In this document: positions 25,733 to 36,142 of the stretch, piece after piece
Position numbering within the stretch: position 1 is the first letter of the stretch
Layout: each line of letters begins with the position of its first letter
Assembly (NCBI RefSeq): GCF_013248995.1
Contig: NZ_JABRPK010000002.1
Coordinates: 806,001-870,000, forward strand
Length of the DNA: 64,000 nt
From: Frigoribacterium sp. VKM Ac-2836
Lineage (GTDB): Bacteria; Actinomycetota; Actinomycetes; Actinomycetales; Microbacteriaceae
Direction: 5' to 3'
Program-made: the position numbers and the translations under genes
The notes under the pieces: model-generated
Databases searched by the model: none
Told to the model about the DNA's origin: nothing
What the model saw: the letters and a program-made list of their open reading frames with translations, nothing else

Positions 25733-26266
25733 TCAGAAGAGCGTCGCGGGAGGCGCGGGCGGGGTCGCCGGCGCCGTGATCGGGTCGGTCGTCGCGACCG
25801 GCGCACCGGGCCAGCCAGGGCCGGACGGCACCTCGGTGCGGTTCTGGAACGCCGTGGCCGCACCTCGGGCCCGTACGTCGGCCGCCTCGTTCATCTCGTG
25901 GCCGACGTGACCGCGGACCCACTCGAATCGCACCTTCCGACCGGCCAGCGCCGAGTCGAGCTCTTTCAGGATCTCGACGTTGAGCACGGGCTTGCCGTCG
26001 GCCTTCCGCCAGCCCTTGCGCTTCCAGCCGGGCATCCACTCGGTGCAGGCCTTGATCGTGTACTGGCTGTCGCACAGGATGTGCAGGTCGTCGTCGGTGC
26101 CGGCCGTGGCGCGCAGCAGCTCGAGCACGGCGGTCAACTCGCCCTGGTTGTTCGTGGCGCGCGGCCAGCCGCCGGCCGCCCATCGCTCGTCGTCGACGTA
26201 CCAGGCCCAACCGGCGGGGCCGGGGTTGCCGAGGGCCGATCCGTCTGCTGCGGCGGTGATGGTCAT
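25733..26266 (-). CDS. rnhA: Ribonuclease HI
   Basis: 177-residue endonuclease that cleaves the RNA strand of RNA-DNA hybrids. The catalytic carboxylates are visible: Asp8 in AAADGSALGNPGPAGW, Glu in TNNQGELTAVLELL, and Asp in LHILCDSQYTIKACTEW. The handle segment GWKRKGWRKADGKPVLN and the late VRGHVGHEMNEAADVRA, with His and Asp, complete the fold. The C-terminal 35 residues are a Pro/Ala-rich tail outside the domain and contain a GGAGGCGCGG copy. An AAGGAG site precedes the ATG. Confidence 0.95.
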   Translation of the reverse strand: MTITAAADGSALGNPGPAGWAWYVDDERWAAGGWPRATNNQGELTAVLELLRATAGTDDDLHILCDSQYTIKACTEWMPGWKRKGWRKADGKPVLNVEILKELDSALAGRKVRFEWVRGHVGHEMNEAADVRARGAATAFQNRTEVPSGPGWPGAPVATTDPITAPATPPAPPATLF

Positions 26267-26401
26267 GCGGGGTGCTCCTTGCGTCGACGGGGTGCCGGTC
26301 CACGGTAACGTGCCGGGCGCGACCGACCCGACCCGCGCCTCCTGCAGGGGCGTCGGAGCGGGGGCGTCGCCTCCGGTGCGTGGCGGACGGGACGGGCCGG
26401 C

Positions 26402-27232
26402 TCAGCCGTTGTGGTCGGGGTGCGAGCCCGTGCGCTCGCCGGTCTCGATGCCCGCGATGGCGGCGAGGTCGCCGGCGTCGAGCTCGAAGCCGAAGACGTC
26501 GAGGTTGGCCCGGATGCGCGACGGTGTGACCGACTTCGGGATCACGACGAGCCCCTGTTGCAGGTGCCAGCGGATGGTCACCTGGGCCGGGGTGACCCCG
26601 TGCTTGGCCCCGATGCGCATCAGGGCCGCGTTGTCCAGGATGCGCCCACGCGCCAGGGGCGACCACGCCTCGGTCACGATGCCGTGGGCGGCGTCGAAGT
26701 CGCGCAGCTCGCGCTGCTGCAACCACGGGTGCGCCTCGACCTGGTTGATCGCCGGGACGACGTCGGTCTCGGCCATCAGGCGCTCGAGGTGCGCCACCTG
26801 GAAATTGCTCACGCCGATCGAGAGCGCTCGGCCCTCGGCCCGGATCGTCTCGAGGGCTCGGTAGGTCTCGACGTACTTGTCCTGCTTCGGGGCGGGCCAG
26901 TGGATCAGATAGAGGTCGACGTGGTCGGTGCCGAGCTTCGTCAGGCTCTCGTCGAACGAGCGGAGCGTCTCGTCGTAGCCCTGCGCGGTGTTCCAGACCT
27001 TGGTCGTGAGGAACACCTCGTCGCGGGGCACGCCCGAGGCGCGCAGGGCCCGGCCGACGCCCCGTTCGTTGGCGTAGAACTCGGCCGTGTCGAGGTGACG
27101 GTAGCCCTCGGCGAGGGCGGTCTCGACGACGCGTTCGGCCTCGTCGTCGGCGACCTTGTAGACGCCGAGGCCGAGCTGCGGGATCGTGCGGCCGTCGTTG
27201 AGGGTGATCTGGGGCACGTCGATGGAGGGCAT
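26402..27232 (-). CDS. Aldo/keto reductase (2,5-diketo-gluconate reductase type)
   Basis: 276-residue NADPH-dependent reductase of the AKR5-like group. The tetrad is intact: Asp and Tyr in YRHLDTAEFYANE, Lys in FLTTKVWN, and His in VDLYLIHWP. Cofactor loops IGVSNFQVAHL and VVIPKSVTPSRIRANLDVF are also seen. The family reduces small carbonyl compounds and 2,5-diketo-D-gluconate; the physiological substrate is unknown. The start ATG lies 6 nt after CAGAGT, a weak -10 candidate. It stands alone between rnhA and an MFS gene on the same strand. Confidence 0.92.
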   Translation of the reverse strand: MPSIDVPQITLNDGRTIPQLGLGVYKVADDEAERVVETALAEGYRHLDTAEFYANERGVGRALRASGVPRDEVFLTTKVWNTAQGYDETLRSFDESLTKLGTDHVDLYLIHWPAPKQDKYVETYRALETIRAEGRALSIGVSNFQVAHLERLMAETDVVPAINQVEAHPWLQQRELRDFDAAHGIVTEAWSPLARGRILDNAALMRIGAKHGVTPAQVTIRWHLQQGLVVIPKSVTPSRIRANLDVFGFELDAGDLAAIAGIETGERTGSHPDHNG

Positions 27233-27338
27233 GTCTCAACTCTGCCAGCGACCGACCGACACATGTCGCACGATCCGGACGACGGTCGGGTGAACGGCAC
27301 GTGCCGGGCCGGTCGTCCCTCGGACGAGGAGGCGCGCG

Positions 27339-28547
27339 TCAGCTGGTCTGGACCGGCACCGGCTCGGTGTCGGGCAGCGGGCTCGCGTCGCGACCGCGCA
27401 GATCGGGCAACCCCTTGTGGAAGACGGCGCCCACGATCATGCCGACGAAGGCGAAGCAGGCGGCCACCACGAGGCCGCCCTGGCCGCCGATGTGGTCGAT
27501 CGCGAAGCCGGCGATCGCCGAGCCCAGGGCCGAGCCGATCAGCTGGCCCGTGCCCGCCCAGCCGTAGGCCTCGGCCGTGTCGCTGAACTTCACGCTCGAC
27601 GAGACGACCGCGAACATGACCGCGAGGGCGGGCGCGATGCCGACCCCGGCGATCAGCAGTGTGATGCTGATGGGCCAGAGGCCCGTGGCGAAGACCGCGA
27701 GGGTCATGCCCACGAATACGATCGCGATGCGGCGGGCGAGGGCCCAGGGGCCGACGGGGACGTGACCGAGGGCGAGACCTCCGACCAGCGATCCCGCGGC
27801 GAAGATCGCCAGGGCGATGCCCGAGTCGGCGCTGCCCTCGCCGAAGAGGGCCACGACGCCCGCCTCGACCGCGGCGCAGGCGCCGATGAGCAGGAATCCG
27901 GCCACGGTCGCGAGCAGCACCGTCGGCCGTGCGAGCACCTTGCCGAAGGCCCGCTTGCTGCGGGGGATGCGGACGCGCCCGACCTCGGGCGAGGCGATGA
28001 ACCAGATGCCGCCGCCGACGAGGAACACCGCGGCGAGCCAGATCGCCTCGCGAGTGCCGACCTGCGTGCCGACGAAGGTCGTGATGACCGGTCCGGCCAC
28101 CCAGATGATCTCTTGGGCGGACGCGTCGAGGGAGAAGAGGGGCGTGAGCTGGTTCGAGGTCACCATCTTGGGATAGATGGTGCGCACGGCCGGCTGCACG
28201 GGGGGCACGCTGAGGCCCGTGACGAAGCCGAGGGCCATGAACACCGGCACCGAGAAGTCGTACAGGGTGAAGGTGACCATCGTGATCAGGCAGACGACCA
28301 GGGTCAAGGTGAGCACGGGGCGCATCGCCCAGCGGCCCATCCATCGGCTGGTGAGCGGGCCCGAGATGGCCTGGCCGATGCTCGTCGCGGCGAGCACCAG
28401 GCCGGCCGCGGCGTACGAGTGGTGGACGTGCTCGACGTGCAACAGGAACGCGAGCGACAGCATGCCGAACGGGAAGCGCGCGGTCAGCTGGGCCGCGATG
28501 ATGCGCGAGACGCCGGGCGTCTTCAGCAGGGTCGAATAGGTGCTCAC
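27339..28547 (-). CDS. Major facilitator superfamily transporter
   Basis: 402-residue inner-membrane protein with about twelve hydrophobic helices in two halves joined by the charged loop VGRVRIPRSKRAFGKV. The first loop has the MFS-like SGPLTSRWMGRWAMRP. Proteins of this kind usually export drugs or metabolites by proton antiport; the substrate cannot be deduced. The start is a GTG, with TAGACT 9 nt upstream. The gene is divergent from nrdHIEF, sharing a 316-bp region. Confidence 0.85.
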   Translation of the reverse strand: MSTYSTLLKTPGVSRIIAAQLTARFPFGMLSLAFLLHVEHVHHSYAAAGLVLAATSIGQAISGPLTSRWMGRWAMRPVLTLTLVVCLITMVTFTLYDFSVPVFMALGFVTGLSVPPVQPAVRTIYPKMVTSNQLTPLFSLDASAQEIIWVAGPVITTFVGTQVGTREAIWLAAVFLVGGGIWFIASPEVGRVRIPRSKRAFGKVLARPTVLLATVAGFLLIGACAAVEAGVVALFGEGSADSGIALAIFAAGSLVGGLALGHVPVGPWALARRIAIVFVGMTLAVFATGLWPISITLLIAGVGIAPALAVMFAVVSSSVKFSDTAEAYGWAGTGQLIGSALGSAIAGFAIDHIGGQGGLVVAACFAFVGMIVGAVFHKGLPDLRGRDASPLPDTEPVPVQTS

Positions 28548-28641
28548 GAGGGGTCAAGTCTACGAGCGCGACCGGCCCGCGCGACACGCCGGGGGCCCGA
28601 ATTGGGGACACGGCCTCCGAATGTCGGAGGTGGGGAGAAAG

Positions 28642-28778
28642 ATGTGCACAACCCCGCCAGAAACGGGGGAGAACCGGCTCGGATCTGTTCACAACCTGTG
28701 CATGGGCCTGTGGATAATTACAGCCGTGTAACACCGCATCTAGTTGTGCCCCACGGTGTGGGCCACAAGATGTAGTAT
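28642..28778 (+). promoter_or_regulatory. nrdHIEF control region: DnaA boxes and NrdR boxes
   Basis: The 316-bp MFS/nrdH spacer is distinctly AT-richer. A perfect DnaA box TTATCCACA (complement of 28709-28717) is accompanied by two 7/9 matches to the actinobacterial box TTGTCCACA: ATGTGCACA (28642-28650) and CTGTTCACA (28685-28693). Two stretches resemble the NrdR box acaCwAyATaTwGkgt: ACACCGCATCTAGTTG (28731-28746, weak) and CCACAAGATGTAGTAT (28763-28778, 12 of 16). They are 32 bp apart, about three helical turns, the usual tandem NrdR arrangement. TAGTAT within the second box may be the -10. Binding is inferred. Confidence 0.7.
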
Positions 28779-28863
28779 CGAAGAGTCGCCACGGGCACTA
28801 CGCCCCGCAGGCTCACGAACCACCGATCCGGCCTCAGGGGCCGGCCAGAACACAGGGGATCCC

Positions 28864-29097
28864 ATGGCCATCACCGTCTACACCAAGCCGTCCTGCGTCC
28901 AGTGCACGGCCACCTACCGAGCCCTCGACAACAAGGGCATCGAGTACGACGTCCTCGACGTCACCGCTGACGACGCCGCCCTCGAGAAGGTCCGCGCTCT
29001 CGGCTACATGCAGGCCCCCGTGGTCATCGCCGACGACGACCACTGGAGCGGCTTCCGCCCCGACAAGATCGCCGCGCTGGCCGCCAAGGTCGACTAG
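28864..29097 (+). CDS. nrdH: Glutaredoxin-like protein NrdH
   Basis: 77-residue electron donor for class Ib ribonucleotide reductase, itself reduced by thioredoxin reductase. Redox motif Cys11-Val-Gln-Cys14 (YTKPSCVQCTATYRAL) and the C-terminal SGFRPDKI, which matches the WSGFRP signature that distinguishes NrdH from glutaredoxins. The ATG at 28864 begins an operon of nrdH, nrdI, nrdE and nrdF. The leader between the NrdR-like boxes and the start is about 85 nt. Confidence 0.97.
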   Translation: MAITVYTKPSCVQCTATYRALDNKGIEYDVLDVTADDAALEKVRALGYMQAPVVIADDDHWSGFRPDKIAALAAKVD

Positions 29098-29178
29098 TCG
29101 ACCGGGCGCCCTGCGCCCGACCAGGTGCACCGTGACCCAGGCCCCGGCCCCACACCACGTCGGAAGCGAGGACTCGTC

Positions 29179-29598
29179 GTGACGAACGGACTCGTCTACT
29201 TCTCGAGCGTCTCGGGCAACACCGACCGCTTCGTCATGAAGCTCGGTCTGCCGGCCCAGCGCATCCCGCTGTTCCCGTCCGAGCCACCGCTCCACGTCCG
29301 TGACCCCTACGTCCTCGTCCTGCCGACCTACGGCGGCGGTGAGGGCCGAGGCGCCGTCCCGAAGCAGGTCATCCGGTTCCTCAACGACGAGGGCAACCGG
29401 CGCCTCATCCGAGGCGTGATCGCAGCGGGCAACACCAACTTCGGAGAGGGCTACTGCCTGGCCGGCGACATCGTCTCGGCCAAGTGCGACGTTCCCCTTC
29501 TCTACCGTTTCGAAGTCTTCGGAACACCAGACGACGTACAAGCCGTACACACAGGATTGGAAGAATTTTGGACGCAGCAGTCGATGACCTCGAAGTGA
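29179..29598 (+). CDS. nrdI: Flavodoxin-like protein NrdI
   Basis: 139-residue flavodoxin-like FMN protein that generates the superoxide-type oxidant needed to assemble the Mn(III)2-tyrosyl radical of NrdF. Seen: the phosphate loop [33 protein letters not shown], and [19 protein letters not shown], all family signatures. The start is the GTG at 29179 (VTNGLVYF); an in-frame ATG at 29125 lies too far upstream of the flavodoxin fold. Its 3' end overlaps the start of nrdE. Confidence 0.96.
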   Translation: MTNGLVYFSSVSGNTDRFVMKLGLPAQRIPLFPSEPPLHVRDPYVLVLPTYGGGEGRGAVPKQVIRFLNDEGNRRLIRGVIAAGNTNFGEGYCLAGDIVSAKCDVPLLYRFEVFGTPDDVQAVHTGLEEFWTQQSMTSK

Positions 29599-31736
29599 TC
29601 GCCGCACCGGGGCAGGGTCTCAGCTCGGGGATGGACTACCACTCCCTGAACGCGATGCTCAACCTCTACGGCCCGTCCGGCGAGATCCAGTTCGAGAAGG
29701 ACCGCGAGGCGGCCAAGCAGTACTTCCTGCAGCACGTCAACCAGAACACGGTCTTCTTCCACAACCTGCGCGAGCGGCTCGACTACCTCGTCGAGAACGA
29801 GTACTACGAGGCCGCGACCATCGAGCGGTACGACTTCGCCTTCATCGAGAAGCTCAACGATCTCGCCTACTCGAAGAAGTTCCGTTTCCAGACCTTCCTC
29901 GGTGCGTTCAAGTACTACACCTCGTACACGCTCAAGACGTTCGACGGCAAGCGCTACCTCGAGCGCTTCGAGGACCGGGTCGTCATGACCGCCCTCGGTC
30001 TCGCCCAGGGCGACGAGAAGCTCGCCGTCGACCTGGTCGAAGAGATCATCGCGGGTCGCTTCCAGCCGGCCACGCCCACCTTCCTCAACACGGCGAAGGC
30101 CCAGCGCGGCGAGCTCGTCAGCTGCTTCCTGCTGCGCATCGAAGACAACATGGAGTCCATCTCGCGCGGCATCAACTCGTCGTTGCAGCTGTCGAAGCGC
30201 GGCGGCGGTGTCGCCCTGTCGCTCTCGAACATCCGTGAGGCCGGCGCACCGATCAAGCAGATCGAGAACCAGTCTTCGGGCATCATCCCCGTCATGAAGC
30301 TGCTCGAAGACAGCTTCAGCTACGCCAACCAGCTCGGTGCACGTCAGGGTGCGGGGGCGGTCTACCTCAGTGCGCACCACCCCGACATCATGCGGTTCCT
30401 CGACACCAAGCGCGAGAACGCCGACGAGAAGATCCGCATCAAGACGCTGTCCCTCGGCGTCGTCGTGCCCGACATCACCTTCGAGCTCGCCAAGAACAAC
30501 GAAGACATGTACCTCTTCTCGCCGTACGACGTCGAGAAGGTCTACGGCGTCCCCTTCGGCGACGTCGCCATCAGCGAGAAGTACCGCGAGATGGTGGCCG
30601 ACTCGCGCATCAAGAAGACCAAGATCAAGGCGCGCGACTTCTTCCAGACGATCGCCGAGATCCAGTTCGAGTCGGGCTACCCCTATATCGTGTTCGAAGA
30701 CACGGTCAACAAGGCGAACCCGATCAAGGGCCGCATCAACATGTCGAACCTGTGCTCCGAGATCCTGCAGGTCAACACCCCCACCACGTTCAACGAAGAC
30801 CTCTCGTACAACGAGATCGGCAAAGACATCTCGTGCAACCTCGGCTCGATGAACATCGCCCTGTCGATGGACGCCCCCGACCTCGGCAAGACCGTCGAGA
30901 CCGCGATCCGCGGGCTCAGCGCGGTGAGCGACATGAGCCACATCACGTCGGTCCGGTCCATCGAGGTCGGTAACGACCAATCGCACGCCATCGGCCTCGG
31001 CCAGATGAACCTGCACGGCTACCTCGCCCGTGAGCGCGTGCACTACGGCACTCCCGAGGCGATCGACTTCACCAACATCTACTTCTACACGGTGCTGTTC
31101 CACGCCTTGCGCGCCTCGAACACCATCGCGATCGAGCGTGGCGTCACTTTCGGCGGCTTCGAAGACAGCACGTACGCGTCGGGCACCTTCTTCGACAAGT
31201 ACACCGAGACCGAGTGGAAGCCCGAGACCGAGCGTGCCGCCGCACTGTTCGCCGATGCCGGCGTCTCGATCCCGACGCAGGACGACTGGCGTGCGCTCAA
31301 GGCCAGCATCATGCAGCACGGCATCTACAACCAGAACCTGCAGGCGGTGCCGCCCACGGGGTCGATCTCGTACATCAACCACTCGACGTCGTCGATCCAC
31401 CCCATCGCGTCCAAGATCGAGATCCGCAAAGAGGGCAAGCTCGGTCGCGTGTACTACCCGGCGCCGTTCATGACGAACGACAACCTCGAGTACTACACCG
31501 ACGCGTACGAGATCGGCCCCGAGAAGATCATCGACACCTACGCCGCGGCGACGCAGCACGTCGACCAGGGCCTGTCGCTCACGCTCTTCTTCAAAGACAC
31601 GGCGAGCACGCGCGACATCAACAAGGCGCAGATCTACGCATGGCGCAAGGGCATCAAGACGATCTACTACATCCGTCTCCGTCAGCTCGCGCTCGAGGGC
31701 ACCGAGGTCGACGGCTGCGTCAGCTGCATGCTCTAG
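29595..31736 (+). CDS. nrdE: Class Ib ribonucleoside-diphosphate reductase, alpha subunit
   Basis: 713 residues from the GTG at 29595, which overlaps the nrdI stop (GTGA) and suggests coupling. An in-frame TTG at 29568 would add nine residues. The catalytic subunit reduces ribonucleotides to deoxyribonucleotides. Seen: [19 protein letters not shown], the active-site Cys in [16 protein letters not shown], the loop [20 protein letters not shown], the central NLCSEI with its Cys, GSMNIAL, and the C-terminal redox pair in VDGCVSCML. The N-terminal ATP-cone of class Ia enzymes is absent, as expected for NrdE. Confidence 0.97.
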   Translation: MIAAPGQGLSSGMDYHSLNAMLNLYGPSGEIQFEKDREAAKQYFLQHVNQNTVFFHNLRERLDYLVENEYYEAATIERYDFAFIEKLNDLAYSKKFRFQTFLGAFKYYTSYTLKTFDGKRYLERFEDRVVMTALGLAQGDEKLAVDLVEEIIAGRFQPATPTFLNTAKAQRGELVSCFLLRIEDNMESISRGINSSLQLSKRGGGVALSLSNIREAGAPIKQIENQSSGIIPVMKLLEDSFSYANQLGARQGAGAVYLSAHHPDIMRFLDTKRENADEKIRIKTLSLGVVVPDITFELAKNNEDMYLFSPYDVEKVYGVPFGDVAISEKYREMVADSRIKKTKIKARDFFQTIAEIQFESGYPYIVFEDTVNKANPIKGRINMSNLCSEILQVNTPTTFNEDLSYNEIGKDISCNLGSMNIALSMDAPDLGKTVETAIRGLSAVSDMSHITSVRSIEVGNDQSHAIGLGQMNLHGYLARERVHYGTPEAIDFTNIYFYTVLFHALRASNTIAIERGVTFGGFEDSTYASGTFFDKYTETEWKPETERAAALFADAGVSIPTQDDWRALKASIMQHGIYNQNLQAVPPTGSISYINHSTSSIHPIASKIEIRKEGKLGRVYYPAPFMTNDNLEYYTDAYEIGPEKIIDTYAAATQHVDQGLSLTLFFKDTASTRDINKAQIYAWRKGIKTIYYIRLRQLALEGTEVDGCVSCML

Positions 31737-31766
31737 GCCCTGTGCTTCCACGCGCTTGCGCCACCG

Positions 31767-31799
31767 GGCGCGGGCCGGCCTCGAGACCCGGCCCGCGCC
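31767..31799 (+). terminator. Hairpin between nrdE and nrdF
   Basis: A 12-bp perfect stem GGCGCGGGCCGG (31767-31778) with CCGGCCCGCGCC (31788-31799) and a 9-nt loop, followed by TTCT. It lies in the 99-bp nrdE/nrdF gap, 30 nt after the nrdE stop, and could partly terminate transcription or protect the 3' end of the upstream message. Confidence 0.7.
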
Positions 31800-31805
31800 T
31801 TCTGA

Positions 31806-32837
<1,032 letters not shown>

Positions 32838-32964
32838 CCCACCCGCACGTCGACAAACACGTCGAAGAAGCCGGAACACCCCCGAACAAGCGCTACACCC
32901 CTAGTGCTGCGGGTGTGGCGTCGGTTTGGGGGAGTAGCTAGACAGCACGGGCCCGCGCGCGGGG

Positions 32965-34824
32965 CTACTGCTCGAGGTGCCCCAGGTCGGGTTCGGCCAC
33001 GAACGACACCACGGGTGCACCGGCCGCACCCGTCTCGAACACCACGAGGTCGTTGTCGCCGGCCCGAAGCTGCTCGCCGGGCACGTAGAGCGTGTGCTGC
33101 GGCCCGCGCGTCCAGTAACGCCCGAGGGCGAACCCGTTGACGAAGGCCACGCCCTTGCCCCACGACCGCGTGTCGAGGTACAGGTCGGCCGGTTCGTCGA
33201 GCGTGACCGTCGCGTGGGCGAACACCGGCCCGACGAGGGATGAGACGGGTCGGGGCTCCGGCACCCCGCCGCGTCCCGACCCGGTGTCGGCGTCGGGGGT
33301 CGCGAGCGACGAGAGGTGACCCGCGAGCGACAGCAGTTCGTCGAGTCCGAGCACGCTCGACTGCCACCCGACCAGCTCGAGACCGTCGAGCACCGCCGGG
33401 CCGATCAGGCCCTTCGGCTCGCCGATGTGGCTGCCGTAGTTCACGCGACCCAGGTCTTCGACGAGCACCTCGAGCACGCGACCCGACGGCACCGCGATCG
33501 ACCGCTCGTGCTGGTCGCGCTGCAGGACACCCACCCGGCGGCCGTCCACCGACACGATCGCCCGGTCACGGACGCCGCCGAACGACAGGACGCGACCGTC
33601 GTCACCCGAGGGCAACACGACCCGGTGCCGTGTGAACCCGCGGTAGGTGCCGAGCTCGTCCATGCTCGGGACCGCGTCCGTCCGGACCCACCCGGGGCCC
33701 GCCGGGCCGAGCAGCCGATCGTCCTCGTCCCCGAGCAGGCCCTCGAGCGGCACCGCCAGGTCGAAGGTCGTCGTCAGGACGGGGGCGGGCCGCCGTCGCT
33801 CGGGCACCTCGTCGGGCACCGGGGCGTGCCGGGCGATGACGTCGCGGAACGCGAAGAACTTGTCCGTCGGCCAGCCGGCCTCGTCGAGCGGGGCGTCGTA
33901 GTCGTACGACGTGACGTGCGAGTGGTACGTGCCCTTGTGGTTGGCGCCGTTCGTGAAGCCGAAGTTCGTTCCGCCGTGGAACATGTAGACGTTGACCGAC
34001 GCCCCCGCCGCGAGCACGGCGTCGAGCTCGCGCGCGGCCTCGTCGACCGGCGTGGTGTGGTGGTGCTCGCCCCAGTGGTCGAACCAGCCGTCCCAGAACT
34101 CCGAGCACATCAGCGGCCCGGTCGGCTGGTGTCGGCGCAGGGTCGCCAGGCGCTCGGCGGCGCGTGAACCGAAGCTGCCCGTCCTGTGCAGCTCGGGCAG
34201 ACTGCCCCGGGCGAGCATCTCGTCGGTCGGCTGGTCGACGGTGGTCAGCGGCACGATCACCCCGGAGGCGCGGGTCAGGTCGACGAGGTGTCTCAGGTAC
34301 TCGGCGTCGTCACCGTACGCGCCGTACTCGTTCTCGATCTGCACGAGCACGACCGGCCCGCCGTGGTCGATCTGTCGGGGGACCACGATCTCGTAGACGT
34401 GGCGGAGGAACTCGTCGACCGCCGCGAGGTACAGCGGCTCGCTGCGTCGAACGCCCACGGACGGGTCGTCGAACAGCCACCCGGGCAGTCCGCCGCCGTC
34501 CCACTCGGCGCAGATGTAGGGGCCCGGTCGGACGATCGCGTGCATGTCCTCGGCGGCCACCAGGTCGAGGAAGCGACCGAGGTCGAGCCCGGCGTCCGTG
34601 TCGAAGGTGCCGCGACGGGGTGAATGGGCGTTCCAGGCGACGTAGGTCTCGATCGTGTTGAGACCCATCAGCCGGGCCTTGTGGATGCGGTCGGCCCACT
34701 GGTCGGGGTGCACCCGGAAGTAGTGCAGCGCGCCGGCGATCACGCGGTGCGGGCGTCCGTCGAGCTCGAAGTCCTGGAGGCCGACGACGAAACGGGCGCT
34801 GGAGGGATCGGTGTCGTGAAGCAT
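32965..34824 (-). CDS. Beta-galactosidase, glycoside hydrolase family 35
   Basis: 619-residue GH35 enzyme hydrolysing terminal non-reducing beta-galactosyl residues. Seen: GALHYFRVHPDQWADRI, GLNTIETYVAWNAHSPRRG, RPGPYICAEWDGGGLPGWL, the acid/base Glu in VLVQIENEYGAYG, and the nucleophile Glu in MCSEFWDGWFDHWG. C-terminal beta-sandwich domains include GKGVAFVNGFALGRYW. There is no signal peptide, so it probably acts in the cytoplasm on imported oligosaccharides. It is the last gene of a minus-strand run starting at the amidohydrolase, 55 bp after kynU, an unrelated function. Confidence 0.95.
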   Translation of the reverse strand: MLHDTDPSSARFVVGLQDFELDGRPHRVIAGALHYFRVHPDQWADRIHKARLMGLNTIETYVAWNAHSPRRGTFDTDAGLDLGRFLDLVAAEDMHAIVRPGPYICAEWDGGGLPGWLFDDPSVGVRRSEPLYLAAVDEFLRHVYEIVVPRQIDHGGPVVLVQIENEYGAYGDDAEYLRHLVDLTRASGVIVPLTTVDQPTDEMLARGSLPELHRTGSFGSRAAERLATLRRHQPTGPLMCSEFWDGWFDHWGEHHHTTPVDEAARELDAVLAAGASVNVYMFHGGTNFGFTNGANHKGTYHSHVTSYDYDAPLDEAGWPTDKFFAFRDVIARHAPVPDEVPERRRPAPVLTTTFDLAVPLEGLLGDEDDRLLGPAGPGWVRTDAVPSMDELGTYRGFTRHRVVLPSGDDGRVLSFGGVRDRAIVSVDGRRVGVLQRDQHERSIAVPSGRVLEVLVEDLGRVNYGSHIGEPKGLIGPAVLDGLELVGWQSSVLGLDELLSLAGHLSSLATPDADTGSGRGGVPEPRPVSSLVGPVFAHATVTLDEPADLYLDTRSWGKGVAFVNGFALGRYWTRGPQHTLYVPGEQLRAGDNDLVVFETGAAGAPVVSFVAEPDLGHLEQ

Positions 34825-34879
34825 GGGGTCTCTCGGGGTGGGGTGGCGCGGAGGCGTGGACGCAGGGGCGGAGGGGCCC

Positions 34880-36142
34880 TCAGTCGGCGAGCATGGCTGC
34901 CCGGATCGCGGCGATGCCGAGGCGCACCTCGGCGAACGAGGTGCTGAGCGGGGACAGCCCGATGCGCAGGGCGTCGGGGTTGCGGAAGTCGGGCACGACG
35001 CCGGAGTCCCAGAGACGAGCCACGATGTCGCGGAACGACTCGTGCGTGATGGTCACGTGGCTGCCGCGTTCGGCCGCCGCTCGGGGCGTGGCCACGGTGA
35101 CCCCGAGGGGCACGAGCCACGCGTCGACGAGGTCGAAGGCGTAGTCGGTCAGGGCGAGCGACTTCGATCGGATGGCGTCGATGCCGGCCTCGTCGATCAG
35201 GTCGAGCATGTCCTGCAGGGCGAGCATGCCCATCACCGGGGGAGTCCCACTGACGAACCGTCGGATGCCGGCGGCCGACTCGTACCCGTCGGCCATGGCG
35301 AACACGTCGGCCGCCCCCATCCAGCCCTGGATCGGCTGCTCGAGTTCGGGCAGCAGCGAGGCACGGGCGTAGACGAAGGCGGGGGCACCCGGGCCGCCGT
35401 TGAGGTACTTGTACGTGCAGCCGACGGCGAGGTCGACACCCCACTCGTCGAGCTGCATCGGCACGACGCCGACGCTGTGGCAGAGGTCGGCGAGCACGAG
35501 CCCGCCGGCCTCGTGCACGAGCGCCGTGATCGCCGGCAGGTCGACCAGCCACCCCGAGCGGTACGACACGTGGTTCACCAGCAGCAGCGCCGTGTCGGGC
35601 CCGACGACGTCGCGCACCTGCGACACGGTCACGCCGGCCGCCTTGTCGACGGCGATCCAGCGGATCGTGGCCCCGTGCTCGCGCGCGATGCCCTCGACGA
35701 CGAAGCGGTCGGTCGGGAACTGGTCGTCGTCGATGACGATCTCGTGACGATCGGGTCGGGCGCGCAACGCCGCCCGGATCGCCTTGTACAGCAGCACGGT
35801 GGTCGAGTCGGCCACGACCGTCTGGCCCGGGGCGGCCCCGAGGCAGGCCGCCGCGATGCGGTCGCCGAGCTCGGTCGGCAGGGTCATCCAGTGCTCGTCC
35901 CACGAGCGGATCAGGCGCGTGCCCCAGGCGCCCTCGACGAACTCGGACAGTCGAGACAGCGTGGTGCCCACGGGCCGCCCGAGCGAGTTGCCGTCGAGGT
36001 ACGAGACGACGTCGACGGCCGGCACGAACCGATCGACGAACGACGCCAACGGGTCGGCGGCGTCGAGCGGGCCGGCGGGATGCGCCGAGGCCTGCTCGTC
36101 GGGATCGGTGGCGTCGACGGGGTAGGCGAGCGGGTCGGTCAT
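34880..36142 (-). CDS. kynU: Kynureninase
   Basis: 420-residue PLP enzyme splitting kynurenine (or 3-hydroxykynurenine) to anthranilate (or 3-hydroxyanthranilate) and alanine in tryptophan degradation. Seen: YLDGNSLGRPVG, WDEHWMTLPTELGDRIA, VVADSTTVLLYKA, VNHVSYRSGWLVDLP, LADLCHSVGVVPM with the PLP-binding Asp, and the Schiff-base Lys in GCTYKYLNGGPGAP. RFVSGTPPVMGM is also typical. Its ATG overlaps the upstream amidohydrolase stop by 4 bp (ATGA), indicating coupling. The pathway partners kynA and kynB are not in the window. Confidence 0.96.
   Translation of the reverse strand: MTDPLAYPVDATDPDEQASAHPAGPLDAADPLASFVDRFVPAVDVVSYLDGNSLGRPVGTTLSRLSEFVEGAWGTRLIRSWDEHWMTLPTELGDRIAAACLGAAPGQTVVADSTTVLLYKAIRAALRARPDRHEIVIDDDQFPTDRFVVEGIAREHGATIRWIAVDKAAGVTVSQVRDVVGPDTALLLVNHVSYRSGWLVDLPAITALVHEAGGLVLADLCHSVGVVPMQLDEWGVDLAVGCTYKYLNGGPGAPAFVYARASLLPELEQPIQGWMGAADVFAMADGYESAAGIRRFVSGTPPVMGMLALQDMLDLIDEAGIDAIRSKSLALTDYAFDLVDAWLVPLGVTVATPRAAAERGSHVTITHESFRDIVARLWDSGVVPDFRNPDALRIGLSPLSTSFAEVRLGIAAIRAAMLAD

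Noticed and set aside
29125-29178. Upstream ATG start for nrdI
   Set aside because: The extra 18 residues are Pro/Arg-rich and precede the flavodoxin fold without homology. The GTG at 29179 fits the family start.
32838-32964. Palindromes between nrdF and the GH35 gene as a terminator
   Set aside because: Short complementary stretches such as ACACCC/GGGTGT and CCCGCG/CGCGGG exist, but no stem was long enough to call. A terminator is expected here but cannot be placed.
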